A DNA stretch of 48,467 nt from Saccharospirillum salsuginis (lineage in GTDB: Bacteria; Pseudomonadota; Gammaproteobacteria; Pseudomonadales; Natronospirillaceae). The DNA lies in contig NZ_BMXR01000009.1 in NCBI RefSeq assembly GCF_014651855.1, forward strand, positions 139,589 to 188,055, in the 5' to 3' direction. Under the pieces are notes generated by a model. It worked only from the letters and a program-made list of their open reading frames with translations. It made no database searches and was not told the origin of the DNA. Shown here piece by piece: positions 7,989 through 16,375 of the stretch (the stretch's first letter is position 1; every line of letters starts with the position of its first letter). A program made the position numbers and the translations under genes.

Positions 7989-8402
7989 TCAGATTCCCGG
8001 TGGCTCGTAATCGTAGATCTGGCAGCCGGCGATCCGCCATTCGCCCTCATCGTTCCGGGCCATGGCGTAATAGGCGATGTATTGTTCGTCGTTCTCGTTT
8101 TGCAGCCAGACGGGTTGAATCCAGACGTCGTCGGCCTGTTCGGCGTCGCGGAAACGGACCAGGGTGAAGTCGATCAGGGGTCGGTAGCCACGATCTACCA
8201 TCTGGTAGAAGCGCTCGGCTGTGCCGAACTGGCGTTTGATGCTGGGATGGGCGAAGGCCCAGGCGCCTTCGGCGTCGCCATTTTGCAGGGCACCGAGTTG
8301 GCTGGTGATGATCTGCCGGAACTCGGTCGGTGCGGAAGAGTCCTCGGCCCGGACCGGAAGGGTGAAGAGCAGGACCAGGAGGGTGAACGCTAAGGATCGC
8401 AT
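7989..8402 (-). CDS. DUF4864 domain-containing exported protein
   Basis: A 137-residue protein with an N-terminal signal peptide (about residues 1-20, ending PVRAED) and a DUF4864 domain. Recognisable segments are IITSQLGALQNGDAEGAWAFAHPSIKRQFG and the C-terminal YAMARNDEGEWRIAGCQIY. DUF4864 proteins have a small cone-shaped alpha/beta fold of unknown function. Predicted periplasmic. It sits between the corB-like gene and trmJ, all on the minus strand, with a hairpin after its stop. Confidence 0.85.
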   Translation of the reverse strand: MRSLAFTLLVLLFTLPVRAEDSSAPTEFRQIITSQLGALQNGDAEGAWAFAHPSIKRQFGTAERFYQMVDRGYRPLIDFTLVRFRDAEQADDVWIQPVWLQNENDEQYIAYYAMARNDEGEWRIAGCQIYDYEPPGI

Positions 8403-8472
8403 GGTGGTTCCCCGGTTTGGGTTGGTCCTGCAGTATACGTCGGATTTCGGGGGTTGGTTTACCGGTGTCGGG

Positions 8473-9750
8473 TCACCCTTGCCGAACCGGCGCCATCTCC
8501 CGTACCCGGGCGGCGATGACGGCGTTGTCGCGGATCTGGAGAATCTCGATCAGGTATTGGTCGATCTTGATGCTGATGTTGGCGTCGGGGATGTCCTCGA
8601 CGTGTTCGAGGATGAGACCGTTGAGGGTCTTGGGGCCGTCGGTGGGCAGTTCCCAAGCCAGGGCGCGGTTGATCTCGCGAATGTTGGCGGTGCCGTCGAT
8701 GACGAAGGTGCCGTCCCGCTGGGGGTGGATTTCCTTGTTGTCGGCGAAGTCGGTGGTGAATTCGCCGACAATTTCCTCGAGCAGGTCTTCGAGGGTGACC
8801 AGGCCCTGGATGTCGCCGTATTCGTCGACGACCAGACCCATGCGCAATTGCTGGGCCTGGAAGTTGAGCAATTGGGTGTGCAGCGGTGTGTTCTCGGGGA
8901 CGAAGTAGGGGTCTTTGGCGGCCTTGGTGAGCATGACCTTGCTGGGTTCATCGGAGTAAAGGAATTCGGCGGCGTCTCGGATATGGAGGATGCCGATGAC
9001 CTTGTCGAGGTCGCCTTTGTAGAGCGGAAAGCGGGTGTATTCGGTCCGGCGAATCTGGTCGGCGATGGTGTCGACGTCTTCTTCCATGTCCACGCCGACG
9101 ACTTCGTTGCGCGGAACCATGATGTCGTTGACGGTGACATTTTCCAGTTCGAGGATGCCGAGCAACATGTTCTGGCGCTGTTGGGGCAGGGTCTCGCCGG
9201 ATTCGTTGACCAGTGTTTTCAGTTCCTCGGCGGACAGGGCGTCTTTCGATTCCGCGCTGTGGCCGATGCGCATCAACCAGAACAGCCCTTTGACGATAAG
9301 GTTGATCAGCCAGATGGCGGGGTAAAGGACGGTCATCAACGGTCGGAGTATAAAAGACGCGGGAAAGGCGATGCGTTCGGGGTGCCGTTGGGCCAGAGTC
9401 TTCGGGGTCACTTCCGAGAAGATCAGCACGACGAGCGTCAGCAGTATGGTCGACAGGCCGAGGGCCAGGTCCTGCTGGTCGGGCATCAAACGGATGGCGA
9501 TGATGGTCGCCAGGGAGGCGGCGGCGATGTTGACCAGGTTGTTACCGATCAGGATCGCGCTGATCAGCCGGTCCGGCATGTCGAGCAGGCGACGGGCCCT
9601 GCCGGCACCACGGTGTCCCTCGTTGGCGAGGTGCTTCAGTCGATACCGGTTCAGAGACAGCATTCCGGTTTCGGAGCTCGAGAAAAAAGCGGAACAAAGC
9701 AGAAGCAGGCCTAATAGGACAAAGAGCAGGCCCAAGGGTAGCTCGTTCAA
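8473..9750 (-). CDS. CNNM/CorB (YfjD)-type transporter-like membrane protein
   Basis: A 425-residue inner-membrane protein. The N-terminal DUF21 transmembrane domain (about 1-190) includes the typical FFSSSETGMLSLNRYRLKHLA and ILIGNNLVNIAAASLATI motifs. A tandem CBS pair follows (about 200-320; MVPRNEVVGVD, GLVTLEDLLEEIVGEF), then a C-terminal CorC/HlyC domain. Family members are implicated in Mg2+ or Co2+ homeostasis; the substrate is not readable from sequence. It follows ypjD in the same direction, the arrangement seen next to ffh in E. coli (ypjD-yfjD). Confidence 0.9.
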   Translation of the reverse strand: MNELPLGLLFVLLGLLLLCSAFFSSSETGMLSLNRYRLKHLANEGHRGAGRARRLLDMPDRLISAILIGNNLVNIAAASLATIIAIRLMPDQQDLALGLSTILLTLVVLIFSEVTPKTLAQRHPERIAFPASFILRPLMTVLYPAIWLINLIVKGLFWLMRIGHSAESKDALSAEELKTLVNESGETLPQQRQNMLLGILELENVTVNDIMVPRNEVVGVDMEEDVDTIADQIRRTEYTRFPLYKGDLDKVIGILHIRDAAEFLYSDEPSKVMLTKAAKDPYFVPENTPLHTQLLNFQAQQLRMGLVVDEYGDIQGLVTLEDLLEEIVGEFTTDFADNKEIHPQRDGTFVIDGTANIREINRALAWELPTDGPKTLNGLILEHVEDIPDANISIKIDQYLIEILQIRDNAVIAARVREMAPVRQG

Positions 9751-9865
9751 GGGGTTAAAACCTCTATCACCAACAGAATGTGCTTTTTAGCGGCGCACCC
9801 CCCCTAGTGTCAAGAAAAGTGCGTCATTCTTCACACTATTTATGGAACCGGGTCCACTTCCCGAC

Positions 9866-10660
9866 TCAGGAGGGAATGCCGAGGATGTATTCCAATACGA
9901 ATTTGGAACCGAAAAAGGCCAGCATCAGGCAAACAAATCCGATGATGGTGAGCCGGCTGGCCATGGAGCCGCGCCAGCCCAGGTAAAAATGGCCGAACAG
10001 CAGGGTCGCGAAGAAGAACCAGGCGATGATCGTCAGAACGGTCTTGTGGACCAGGTGCTGGGCAAACAGGTTTTCGACAAAGAGGCCGCCGGACACCATG
10101 GCCGCGGTCAGCAGCACGAAGCCAATCATCAGCCATTCGAAAAGCAGGCGTTCCATGGTTTGCAACGGAGGCAGGAAGCGGTTCAGCCGACTGTCCAGAT
10201 GGTGACGGTGCAACTGCCGGTTTTGAATGTCGAGCAGAATGGCCAGCACGGTGGCGATGGTGATGACACTGTACGCCAGCATCGACAGGAAGACATGCAA
10301 CACCAGGCCCGGCTGATAGAGCCGTGGGACATAGTCTTCCGGGGCCAGTACCGCCACCACCATGATCGCGGCGGCCGCCGGGAAAACGAAGGCGAACAGA
10401 CTGTGCAGCGGCTTCGAGCGACCGCTGATCAGCAGCACCGACACAACAAAGAAGGTGATGACCGAGGCGGCATTCAAAAAACCGATCTGCAAGGCACCGG
10501 AGACAATCACTTCGGACGCCAGTGTCGACAGGTGCGCCAGCGCGCCGATGGTGGCCGGCCAGAACAGTGCCCGCCGGTCGGGGATTTGAACGCGATAGAG
10601 GCCATGCAGAGCCACCACACCGCTGACGAAGTAGCCGAGAATAGCGATCCAGATCAGCAT
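9866..10660 (-). CDS. ypjD: Inner-membrane protein YpjD (cytochrome c assembly CcsA-like family)
   Basis: A 264-residue polytopic protein with about eight hydrophobic segments covering almost its full length, of the CcsA/CcmC-like family. Candidate haem-handling histidines lie in LHVFLSMLAY and LVHKTVLTIIAW. It is divergent from ffh with about 200 bp between starts, the same arrangement as in many gammaproteobacteria. The biochemical role is uncertain; E. coli YpjD has been linked to divalent-metal resistance rather than proven cytochrome biogenesis. The corB-like gene lies 115 bp downstream. Confidence 0.88.
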   Translation of the reverse strand: MLIWIAILGYFVSGVVALHGLYRVQIPDRRALFWPATIGALAHLSTLASEVIVSGALQIGFLNAASVITFFVVSVLLISGRSKPLHSLFAFVFPAAAAIMVVAVLAPEDYVPRLYQPGLVLHVFLSMLAYSVITIATVLAILLDIQNRQLHRHHLDSRLNRFLPPLQTMERLLFEWLMIGFVLLTAAMVSGGLFVENLFAQHLVHKTVLTIIAWFFFATLLFGHFYLGWRGSMASRLTIIGFVCLMLAFFGSKFVLEYILGIPS

Positions 10661-10824
10661 TCAGCAGGATTCCTTGTAAGCCGGGTGCCGGTCGGGGCCG
10701 GACACAGGCTTGTACCTATTAATGGAAAGCGCATTAGTCTCTCATAAATGATAGCTATTCCCAATAGGGAGGTTCGGGGGTTGAGTTCGAGCCGCCGCGC
10801 CCATAGTACAGGATGCCCTTGCGC

Positions 10825-10833
10825 TGATATACT
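10825..10833 (+). promoter_or_regulatory. Extended -10 promoter of ffh
   Basis: TGATATACT matches the extended -10 form TGnTATAnT and lies about 30 bp before the ffh ATG. No good -35 hexamer is visible at standard spacing, consistent with an extended -10 promoter. Confidence 0.5.
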
Positions 10834-10863
10834 CCCGGCCATTGCCAACCCACGGAAGCAACG

Positions 10864-12282
10864 ATGTTTAAGAGCCTTACCGAACGTCTGTCGCAGACAC
10901 TGAAACAGATTTCCGGTCAGTCCAAACTGACCGAAGACAACATCAAGGCCACACTGCGCGAAGTTCGCATGGCCCTGCTGGAGGCCGACGTGGCGCTGCC
11001 CGTGGTCAAGGAATTCGTCGATCGGGTGCGTGAGCGTGCCGTCGGTACCGAAGTTTCCCAGGCCCTGAACCCCGGTCAGCAGTTCCTGAAGGTCGTCCAC
11101 GCCGAACTGGTCCATGTCATGGGCGAGGAAGGCGTGCCGCTGAACCTCAGCACCCAACCCCCGGCCGTGATCATGATGGCCGGTCTGCAGGGTGCCGGTA
11201 AAACCACCACTGTCGCCAAGTTGGCCAAATATCTGGCCGAACGCGAAAAGAAAAAGGTGATGGTGGTCTCGGCGGACGTCTACCGCCCGGCCGCGATCAA
11301 GCAGTTGGAAACCCTGGCCAACGATGTGGGCGCGATTTTCCACCCGAGCGACGCGAACCAGAAACCGGTCGACATTGTAAACGGCGCCGTTGAGGCCGCC
11401 CGCAAGCAATACGCGGATGTCCTGCTGGTCGATACCGCCGGCCGCCTGGCCATCGACGACACCATGATGGCCGAGATCAAGACCCTGCATCAGGCCATCG
11501 ATCCGGTCGAAACCCTGTTCGTAGTCGACGCCATGACCGGTCAGGACGCGGCCAACACGGCCCGGGCGTTTAACGAGGCCCTGCCACTGACCGGTGTTGT
11601 GCTGTCCAAGGCCGACGGCGACGCCCGGGGCGGTGCCGCCCTTTCGGTGCGCCACATCACCGGCAAGCCGATCAAGTTCCTCGGTATGGGCGAAAAGACC
11701 GACGCCCTGGAAAGTTTTTACCCGGACCGGATCGCCTCGCGCATTCTCGATATGGGCGACATGCTGTCGCTGATCGAGGAAGTTGAGCGCAAGGTCGACA
11801 AGAACCAGGCCGAGAAGCTCGCTAAAAAGCTCAAGAAAGGCAAGGGCTTCGATCTGGAAGACTTCCGCGAGCAATTGCGCCAGATGGACAACATGGGCGG
11901 CCTGATGGGCATGGTCGACAAGCTGCCCGGCATGGGGCAGATGGGTCAGGCGATGAACCAGATGCAGGGCGCGGAGAAGCAGTTCAAGCAGATGGGCGCC
12001 ATCATCGATTCGATGACGCCACTCGAGCGCCGTTTCCCGGACAAGATCAACGGCTCGCGCAAGCGCCGCATCGCCACCGGCTCCGGCACCCAGATTCAGG
12101 ACATCAACCGTTTGCTCAAGCAGCACAAGCAGATGTCCAAGATGATGAAGAAGGCCGGTAAGAAAGGTGGCATGCAGAAGATGATGCGCGGCATGGGCGG
12201 CATGATGGGCGGTGGCGGCGGTATGCCCGGCGGTGGTATGCCTCCGGGCGGCTTTCCGGGTGGTCGTGGGCCCTTCGGCTGA
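10864..12282 (+). CDS. ffh: Signal recognition particle protein Ffh
   Basis: GTPase of the signal recognition particle; with 4.5S RNA and FtsY it targets nascent membrane proteins to the translocon. The 472-residue protein has the N domain (about 1-85), the G domain with P-loop GLQGAGKTTT (107-116), DTAGR and the later KADGDARGGAAL motif, and the methionine-rich M domain (about 300-435) with the SGSRKRRIA-type RNA-binding segment. The C-terminus is an unusually Gly/Met/Pro-rich tail (about 440-472). It is divergent from ypjD and precedes the rpsP operon, separated by a repeat-filled gap. Confidence 0.97.
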   Translation: MFKSLTERLSQTLKQISGQSKLTEDNIKATLREVRMALLEADVALPVVKEFVDRVRERAVGTEVSQALNPGQQFLKVVHAELVHVMGEEGVPLNLSTQPPAVIMMAGLQGAGKTTTVAKLAKYLAEREKKKVMVVSADVYRPAAIKQLETLANDVGAIFHPSDANQKPVDIVNGAVEAARKQYADVLLVDTAGRLAIDDTMMAEIKTLHQAIDPVETLFVVDAMTGQDAANTARAFNEALPLTGVVLSKADGDARGGAALSVRHITGKPIKFLGMGEKTDALESFYPDRIASRILDMGDMLSLIEEVERKVDKNQAEKLAKKLKKGKGFDLEDFREQLRQMDNMGGLMGMVDKLPGMGQMGQAMNQMQGAEKQFKQMGAIIDSMTPLERRFPDKINGSRKRRIATGSGTQIQDINRLLKQHKQMSKMMKKAGKKGGMQKMMRGMGGMMGGGGGMPGGGMPPGGFPGGRGPFG

Positions 12283-12332
12283 TCGGCTTCTCCTACTTCA
12301 GTGCCTTGGGCGAGGTAGGGGTAACCCTGTTT

Positions 12333-12397
12333 AGGGTCGCCATAAACCCGTCCATGGGGGCTTGGCGGCAGCCATCCATGGCTGCCGACATCCCTGA
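12333..12397. repeat. Dispersed repeat family A, copy 1
   Basis: AGGGTCGC...TCCATGG...GGCAGCCATCCATGGCTGCC...ACATCCCTGA. The inner part is a perfect palindrome centred on CCATGG (GGCAGCCATCC/ATGGCTGCC). A second, clearly related copy lies at 32102-32170. Both copies fall between housekeeping genes, so this is a dispersed palindromic repeat rather than a coding element. Confidence 0.75.
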
Positions 12398-12441
12398 ATA
12401 GGCCAACCCCCACCCCTGCCTGAACGCTGGTAGCCAGCTCC

Positions 12442-12464
12442 CGTAGGGTGGGCACCGCCCACCA
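12442..12464. repeat. Dispersed repeat family B (GTAGGGTGGGC type), copy
   Basis: CGTAGGGTGGGC then ACC then GCCCACC: GGTGGGC (12447-12453) pairs with GCCCACC (12457-12463). Other copies lie at 1831-1853, 32323-32347 and, inverted, near 32419-32440. Confidence 0.75.
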
Positions 12465-12490
12465 AAAAACCGAGCCGGTGGTTAGGCCAG

Positions 12491-12588
12491 TAGGTTGGAT
12501 CGGTCCGACGGTTCGGTAGACGAAGTCGTAATCCAACATCAGACCTGCCCGGCCAGGGTGTTGGATTACGCTGCGCTAATCCAACCTA
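12491..12588. repeat. Dispersed repeat family C (TTGGATTA/TAATCCAA type)
   Basis: The ends are a perfect 10-bp inverted repeat, TAGGTTGGAT (12491-12500) and ATCCAACCTA (12579-12588). Inside are further GTAATCCAAC (12528-12537) and TTGGATTACG (12561-12570) units that can form two smaller hairpins. Fragments of the same unit occur near 1858-1867 and 1979-1990. This type of repeat is common in gammaproteobacterial genomes. Confidence 0.7.
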
Positions 12589-12634
12589 CAGACTTACGAA
12601 TACGCCTCTCACAAGCACTCGACTCAGCCCCGCC

Positions 12635-12662
12635 TTGCTTTCTCAGCCTCAATACGTATAAT
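12635..12662 (+). promoter_or_regulatory. Sigma-70 promoter of the rpsP-rimM-trmD-rplS operon
   Basis: TTGCTT (12635-12640), 16 bp, then TATAAT (12657-12662). Transcription would begin near 12669, giving a leader of about 140 bases before the rpsP ATG. Confidence 0.75.
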
Positions 12663-12674
12663 CCAGCGGCCTTG

Positions 12675-12697
12675 AAAACCGGGGTGGGCCCGGTTTT
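12675..12697 (+). promoter_or_regulatory. 5'-leader hairpin of the rpsP operon
   Basis: AAAACCGGG (12675-12683) and CCCGGTTTT (12689-12697) form a perfect 9-bp stem with loop GTGGG, starting only a few bases after the predicted transcription start. No T run follows, so a 5'-end stabilising or regulatory structure is more likely than a terminator. Confidence 0.5.
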
Positions 12698-12807
12698 CGG
12701 TTCAACCTTGGGTTAGGGATTCCTTTGGGATTCCGCATTCGTGGGTAACCCCCGCGGAGATCCAAAACGGCAGGTGATTTCAAAGCTTGCCCAGACAGGA
12801 GGACGCG

Positions 12808-13059
12808 ATGGTAGTCATTCGACTCGCACGTGGCGGTTCCAAGAAGCGCCCATTTTATTACATTTCCGTAGCCGATAGCCGTAACGCCCGCGATGGCCGT
12901 TTCATCGAGCGTGTTGGCTTCTTTAACCCCGTAGCCCGTGGTCAGGAAGAGCGCCTTCGCGTTTCCCTGGATCGCGTCGACTACTGGGTAGGCAAGGGTG
13001 CACAGACTTCTGATCGTGTCGCCCAGCTGGTTAAAGAGTACCGGAAAGCCCAAGCCTGA
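12808..13059 (+). CDS. rpsP: 30S ribosomal protein S16
   Basis: Small-subunit ribosomal protein of 83 residues. The opening MVVIRLARGGSKKRPFYYI and the segment DGRFIERVGFFNP are highly conserved in S16. The ATG at 12808 follows a CAGGAGG ribosome-binding site; an in-frame upstream ATG at 12787 is not supported by homology and lies before that site. First gene of the rpsP-rimM-trmD-rplS operon, with rimM starting 23 bp later. Confidence 0.98.
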   Translation: MVVIRLARGGSKKRPFYYISVADSRNARDGRFIERVGFFNPVARGQEERLRVSLDRVDYWVGKGAQTSDRVAQLVKEYRKAQA

Positions 13060-13082
13060 TTCGTCCAGTCAAGGGTGGTGGT

Positions 13083-13619
13083 ATGACGCCGTTTGATCCG
13101 GAAAAGATGATCGTTTTAGGCCGGGTGTCCTCGGTTTACGGTGTGAAAGGGTGGGTCAAGGTCTACTCCTACACCGAGCCGATGGATCGCATCCTCGACT
13201 ACGGTCAGTGGATGCTCAACCAGAATGGCCAGTGGAATCTGGTGACCGTCGATAAGGGGCGCAGTCATGGCAAGGGGATGGTGGCGCACTTTGAAGGGTG
13301 CGACGACCGTGAAATCGCCAAGCAGTACTGCGGTGCCGAAATCGCCGTACCCAGGGACCGGTTGCCGGAACTGCCCGAAGGGGAGTTCTACTGGTTCGAA
13401 CTGGAAGGTCTGACAGTCGTCAATCTGGACGGTGTCAACTTCGGTAAAGTGGATTACATGATGAGTGCGGGCCCCGGCAACGATGTGCTGGTGGTCAAGG
13501 GCGGTGCCGACAGCATCGATCGTCAGGAACGCCTGATCCCGTACGTGCCGGATGTCTATGTAATGGATGTGGATCTGGATATAGGCCGCATCCTTGTGGA
13601 TTGGGATCCGGAGTTTTGA
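13083..13619 (+). CDS. rimM: Ribosome maturation factor RimM
   Basis: Assists 30S subunit maturation, binding S19 and acting around the 16S rRNA 3' domain. The 178-residue protein has the N-terminal RimM beta-barrel (VLGRVSSVYGVKGWVKVYSYT) and a C-terminal PRC barrel (EFYWFELEGLTVVN; LIPYVPDVY). Length and order are typical. Its stop codon overlaps the proposed trmD TTG start. Confidence 0.96.
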   Translation: MTPFDPEKMIVLGRVSSVYGVKGWVKVYSYTEPMDRILDYGQWMLNQNGQWNLVTVDKGRSHGKGMVAHFEGCDDREIAKQYCGAEIAVPRDRLPELPEGEFYWFELEGLTVVNLDGVNFGKVDYMMSAGPGNDVLVVKGGADSIDRQERLIPYVPDVYVMDVDLDIGRILVDWDPEF

Positions 13620-14395
13620 CAATCGAGCAGTCTCGATCCGAGGCCCGGTTACGGGTCGGAGTGGTCACGCTCTTCCCGGAGATGTTCAGTGCTTTTATCG
13701 AGCAGGGCGTCATCGGACGGGCGATCAGGAAAGGGGTGATCGAGGTCGGGTTCTGGAACCCGCGCGATTATACCCATGACCGCCACCGGACGGTGGATGA
13801 CCGGCCCTTCGGGGGCGGCCCCGGAATGCTGATGAAGGTGGAGCCGTTGCGCGACGCCATTCGTGCGGCCAAAGCCGCCAGCGCAGACCGGGCCAAGGTG
13901 ATCTATCTGTCGCCCCAGGGGCGCAAGCTGGACCAGGCCGGGGTGCATACCCTCGCCGAAGACAGCGACCTGATCTTCGTCTGTGGCCGCTATGAGGGCA
14001 TCGACGAGCGGGTGATCGAGACGGAAGTGGATGAAGAATGGTCGCTGGGCGATTTTGTGCTCAGCGGTGGCGAGTTGGCCGCCATGGCGTTTATCGATGC
14101 CATCGGTCGTCAGCAGCCGGATGTGCTGGGCCATGAGGCCTCGGCCGCCGAGGATTCGTTCATGGACGGTTTGTTGGACTGTCCGCATTACACACGACCC
14201 GAAGTTTTGGATGGATTGAGTGTGCCGGAAGTGCTGTTGAGCGGTCATCACGAGAACATTCGTCGATGGCGGTTGAAGCAAGCCCTGGGGCGCACTTGGC
14301 AACGTAGACCAGACCTGTTGGCTGACCGGGAAATGACCGCAGAACAGCAGGCGCTTTTGGACGAGTTTAGGCGTGAGCTGGACTCGCGCAATTGA
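13616..14395 (+). CDS. trmD: tRNA (guanine-N1-)-methyltransferase TrmD
   Basis: SPOUT enzyme that makes m1G37 in tRNAs and so limits +1 frameshifting. Family motifs are present: VGVVTLFPEMF near the start, VIYLSPQGRKL, the SAM-knot FVCGRYEGIDERVIE and WSLGDFVLSGGELAAM. There is no ATG or well-placed GTG before the conserved VGVVTLFPEMF. The chosen start is the TTG at 13616, whose last two bases overlap the rimM stop (TTGA), implying translational coupling. A TTG at 13601 would add five residues. Either start leaves a short N-terminal extension relative to typical TrmD. Confidence 0.95.
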   Translation: MTIEQSRSEARLRVGVVTLFPEMFSAFIEQGVIGRAIRKGVIEVGFWNPRDYTHDRHRTVDDRPFGGGPGMLMKVEPLRDAIRAAKAASADRAKVIYLSPQGRKLDQAGVHTLAEDSDLIFVCGRYEGIDERVIETEVDEEWSLGDFVLSGGELAAMAFIDAIGRQQPDVLGHEASAAEDSFMDGLLDCPHYTRPEVLDGLSVPEVLLSGHHENIRRWRLKQALGRTWQRRPDLLADREMTAEQQALLDEFRRELDSRN

Positions 14396-14409
14396 TCAGG
14401 AGCGGATTG

Positions 14410-14775
14410 ATGAGCAACAACAACTTGATTATTCAGCAGCTTGAAGCTGAACAGATGAGCAAAGAAATCCCTGCCTTCGGCCCGGGTGACACCGTGGTTG
14501 TGCAGGTTAAAGTGAAAGAAGGCGAGCGTGAGCGTCTGCAGGCGTTCGAAGGCGTGGTGATCGGCAAGCGTAACCGCGGTCTGAACTCCGCGTTCACCGT
14601 ACGCAAGATCTCCAGCGGCGTTGGCGTCGAGCGTACCTTCCAGACCTATTCCCCGCTGGTCGACAGCGTCTCTGTCAAGCGTCGTGGTGACGTTCGTCAG
14701 GCCAAGCTGTACTACCTGCGTGAGCGTTCTGGTAAGTCCGCGCGCATCAAAGAGAAGATCGATCACAAGAGCTGA
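14410..14775 (+). CDS. rplS: 50S ribosomal protein L19
   Basis: Large-subunit protein of 121 residues near the 30S interface. Conserved segments include IPAFGPGDTVVVQVKVKEG, RLQAFEGVVIGKRNRGLNSAFTVRKIS and YYLRERSGKSARIKEK. The ATG at 14410 is preceded by AGGAGCGG; an upstream in-frame TTG at 14392 is ignored because it lies before that site. Last gene of the operon, followed by a strong terminator. Confidence 0.98.
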   Translation: MSNNNLIIQQLEAEQMSKEIPAFGPGDTVVVQVKVKEGERERLQAFEGVVIGKRNRGLNSAFTVRKISSGVGVERTFQTYSPLVDSVSVKRRGDVRQAKLYYLRERSGKSARIKEKIDHKS

Positions 14776-14794
14776 GGCTCGCACTGATTCGATT

Positions 14795-14822
14795 AAAAAG
14801 GCAGCTTCGGCTGCCTTTTTTT
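14795..14822 (+). terminator. Terminator of the rpsP-rplS operon
   Basis: AAAAAGGCAGC, loop TTCG, GCTGCCTTTTTTT: a UUCG tetraloop stem with a long T tract, about 20 bp after the rplS stop. Confidence 0.93.
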
Positions 14823-14961
14823 GTTCATGGGCGAAATAATGTCGCATACTGCGTTCGCTCTTGCCGTAGGCGCGTACGAGGTGCGCGATCCCTGAAACAG
14901 CCCATTGCAAAATATTCACGGCCCAAATCCCGTCAAAACCCCGCCGTTCCGGCCTTTCACG

Positions 14962-14990
14962 TTGACACCCCGGCCCCCCCTCAGTATGTT
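14962..14990 (+). promoter_or_regulatory. Sigma-70 promoter of hom
   Basis: TTGACA (14962-14967), 17 bp, then TATGTT (14985-14990), about 75 bp before the hom start. The leader contains a short AACCC/GGGTT hairpin (15013-15026) followed by GTTTTATTTT, which could act as a weak attenuator. No leader peptide rich in threonine codons was seen. Confidence 0.65.
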
Positions 14991-15065
14991 TCGCAGAACA
15001 CTTCCTCATCCGAACCCGACAGGGTTGGGCGTTTTATTTTCACTGGACTACTAAAGAGGCGAGCT

Positions 15066-16367
15066 TTGAAATCAGTCAACGTGGGTTTATGCGGTCTGGG
15101 TACGGTCGGTAGCGGTACCTTCAATGTCATGCAGCGCAACCTGGAAGATATTGCGCGTCGCGCTGGCAAGCCGGTTCGAATTACCCACATTGGCGCTCGT
15201 CGCGACAATCCCGCCTGCGAGGTCGGCGAGGATGTCAAAATATCCCGCGATATCTTCGATGTGGTCCGTGACCCGGACGTTCACATCGTCGTCGAACTGA
15301 TTGGCGGCTATGACACCGCCAAGGCACTCGTGCTCGAGGCCATCAGCAATGGCAAGCACGTGGTCACCGCCAACAAGGCCCTGATCGCGGTACATGGCAA
15401 CGAGATCTTCAAGGCGGCCGAAGCCAATGGCGTGGTCGTCGCCTACGAGGCTGCCGTTGCGGGCGGTATCCCGATCATCAAGGGCATCCGCGAGGGCCTG
15501 GTCGCCAACGACATCAAGTGGCTGGCCGGCATCATCAACGGCACCGGCAACTTCATCCTGACCGAGATGCGCGAGAAAGGCCGCGTCTTCGACGACGTTT
15601 TGAAGGAAGCCCAGGCGCTCGGCTATGCCGAAGCGGACCCGACCTTCGACGTGGAAGGCATCGACGCCGCGCACAAACTGACCATTCTGGCGTCCATCGC
15701 CTTCGGTATCCCGTTGCAGTTCGACAAGGTCTATACCGAGGGTATTTCGCGCATCACCCGCGAAGACGTCCAGTACGCCGAGGAACTCGGTTATCGCATC
15801 AAGCACCTGGGCTTCACCCGCAAAACCGCCGAGGGTGTCGAGCTGCGTGTGCACCCGACACTGGTGCCTGAAAAACGTCTGCTGGCCAACGTCAACGGTG
15901 TGCTGAACGCGGTTCTGGTCGAAGGCGATGCCGTCGGCCCGACCATGTACTACGGCCCGGGCGCCGGTTCGGAACAAACCGCTTCCTCGGTGATCGCCGA
16001 CATCGTCGATATCGCCCGCGAGATCGACAACGCCGGCAATGTGCCGCACCTGGGGTACAGCACCGAGACCGAGAACCTGCCGGTGCTGCCGGTCAGCGAA
16101 ATCGAGACCGCCTACTATCTGCGCATCACTGTGAAGGACGAAATCGGCCAGATGGCCCAGATCGCCAGCATCATGAGCGAGAACGGCATCAACATCGAAG
16201 CCATCCTGCAGAAAGAGCCGGAAGAGGACGCCTCCACGGTGCCGTTGATTCTGCTCACCCACCCGGTGCGCGAGAAGCACATGGACAAGGCGATCGAGGC
16301 TCTGCAGGGACTGGATTCCGTGATCAAACCGATCGTGCGGATTCGTGTCGAGCAGCTCGATGGTTGA
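15066..16367 (+). CDS. hom: Homoserine dehydrogenase
   Basis: NAD(P)H-dependent reduction of aspartate semialdehyde to homoserine, the branch point to threonine and methionine. The 433-residue protein has the Rossmann motif GLCGLGTVGSG (8-18), the catalytic-domain segments NGTGNFILTEM and GYAEADPTFDVEG, and a C-terminal ACT domain (about 350-430; IGQMAQIASIMSENGINIEA) expected to sense threonine. The start is a TTG with AGAGGCGA just upstream. It is a monofunctional enzyme, not fused to aspartokinase, and is followed by thrC. Confidence 0.96.
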   Translation: MKSVNVGLCGLGTVGSGTFNVMQRNLEDIARRAGKPVRITHIGARRDNPACEVGEDVKISRDIFDVVRDPDVHIVVELIGGYDTAKALVLEAISNGKHVVTANKALIAVHGNEIFKAAEANGVVVAYEAAVAGGIPIIKGIREGLVANDIKWLAGIINGTGNFILTEMREKGRVFDDVLKEAQALGYAEADPTFDVEGIDAAHKLTILASIAFGIPLQFDKVYTEGISRITREDVQYAEELGYRIKHLGFTRKTAEGVELRVHPTLVPEKRLLANVNGVLNAVLVEGDAVGPTMYYGPGAGSEQTASSVIADIVDIAREIDNAGNVPHLGYSTETENLPVLPVSEIETAYYLRITVKDEIGQMAQIASIMSENGINIEAILQKEPEEDASTVPLILLTHPVREKHMDKAIEALQGLDSVIKPIVRIRVEQLDG

Positions 16368-16375
16368 TAGATTAC

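Larger units (their letters stand above)
12283..12807. other. Repeat-filled gap between ffh and rpsP
   Basis: No gene is supported in this 525-bp region. From left to right it holds a repeat with TCCATGG palindromes (12333-12397), a GGTGGGC/GCCCACC element (12442-12464), a TTGGAT/ATCCAA element (12491-12588), then the promoter and leader hairpin of the rpsP operon (12635-12697). GGGATTCC occurs twice in tandem near 12717-12735. Confidence 0.7.

Noticed and set aside
8221..9714. 497-residue open frame opposite the corB-like gene
   Set aside because: It is a GC-rich shadow of the clearly recognisable DUF21/CBS gene, with no motif and a Gly/Asp/Val-heavy composition.
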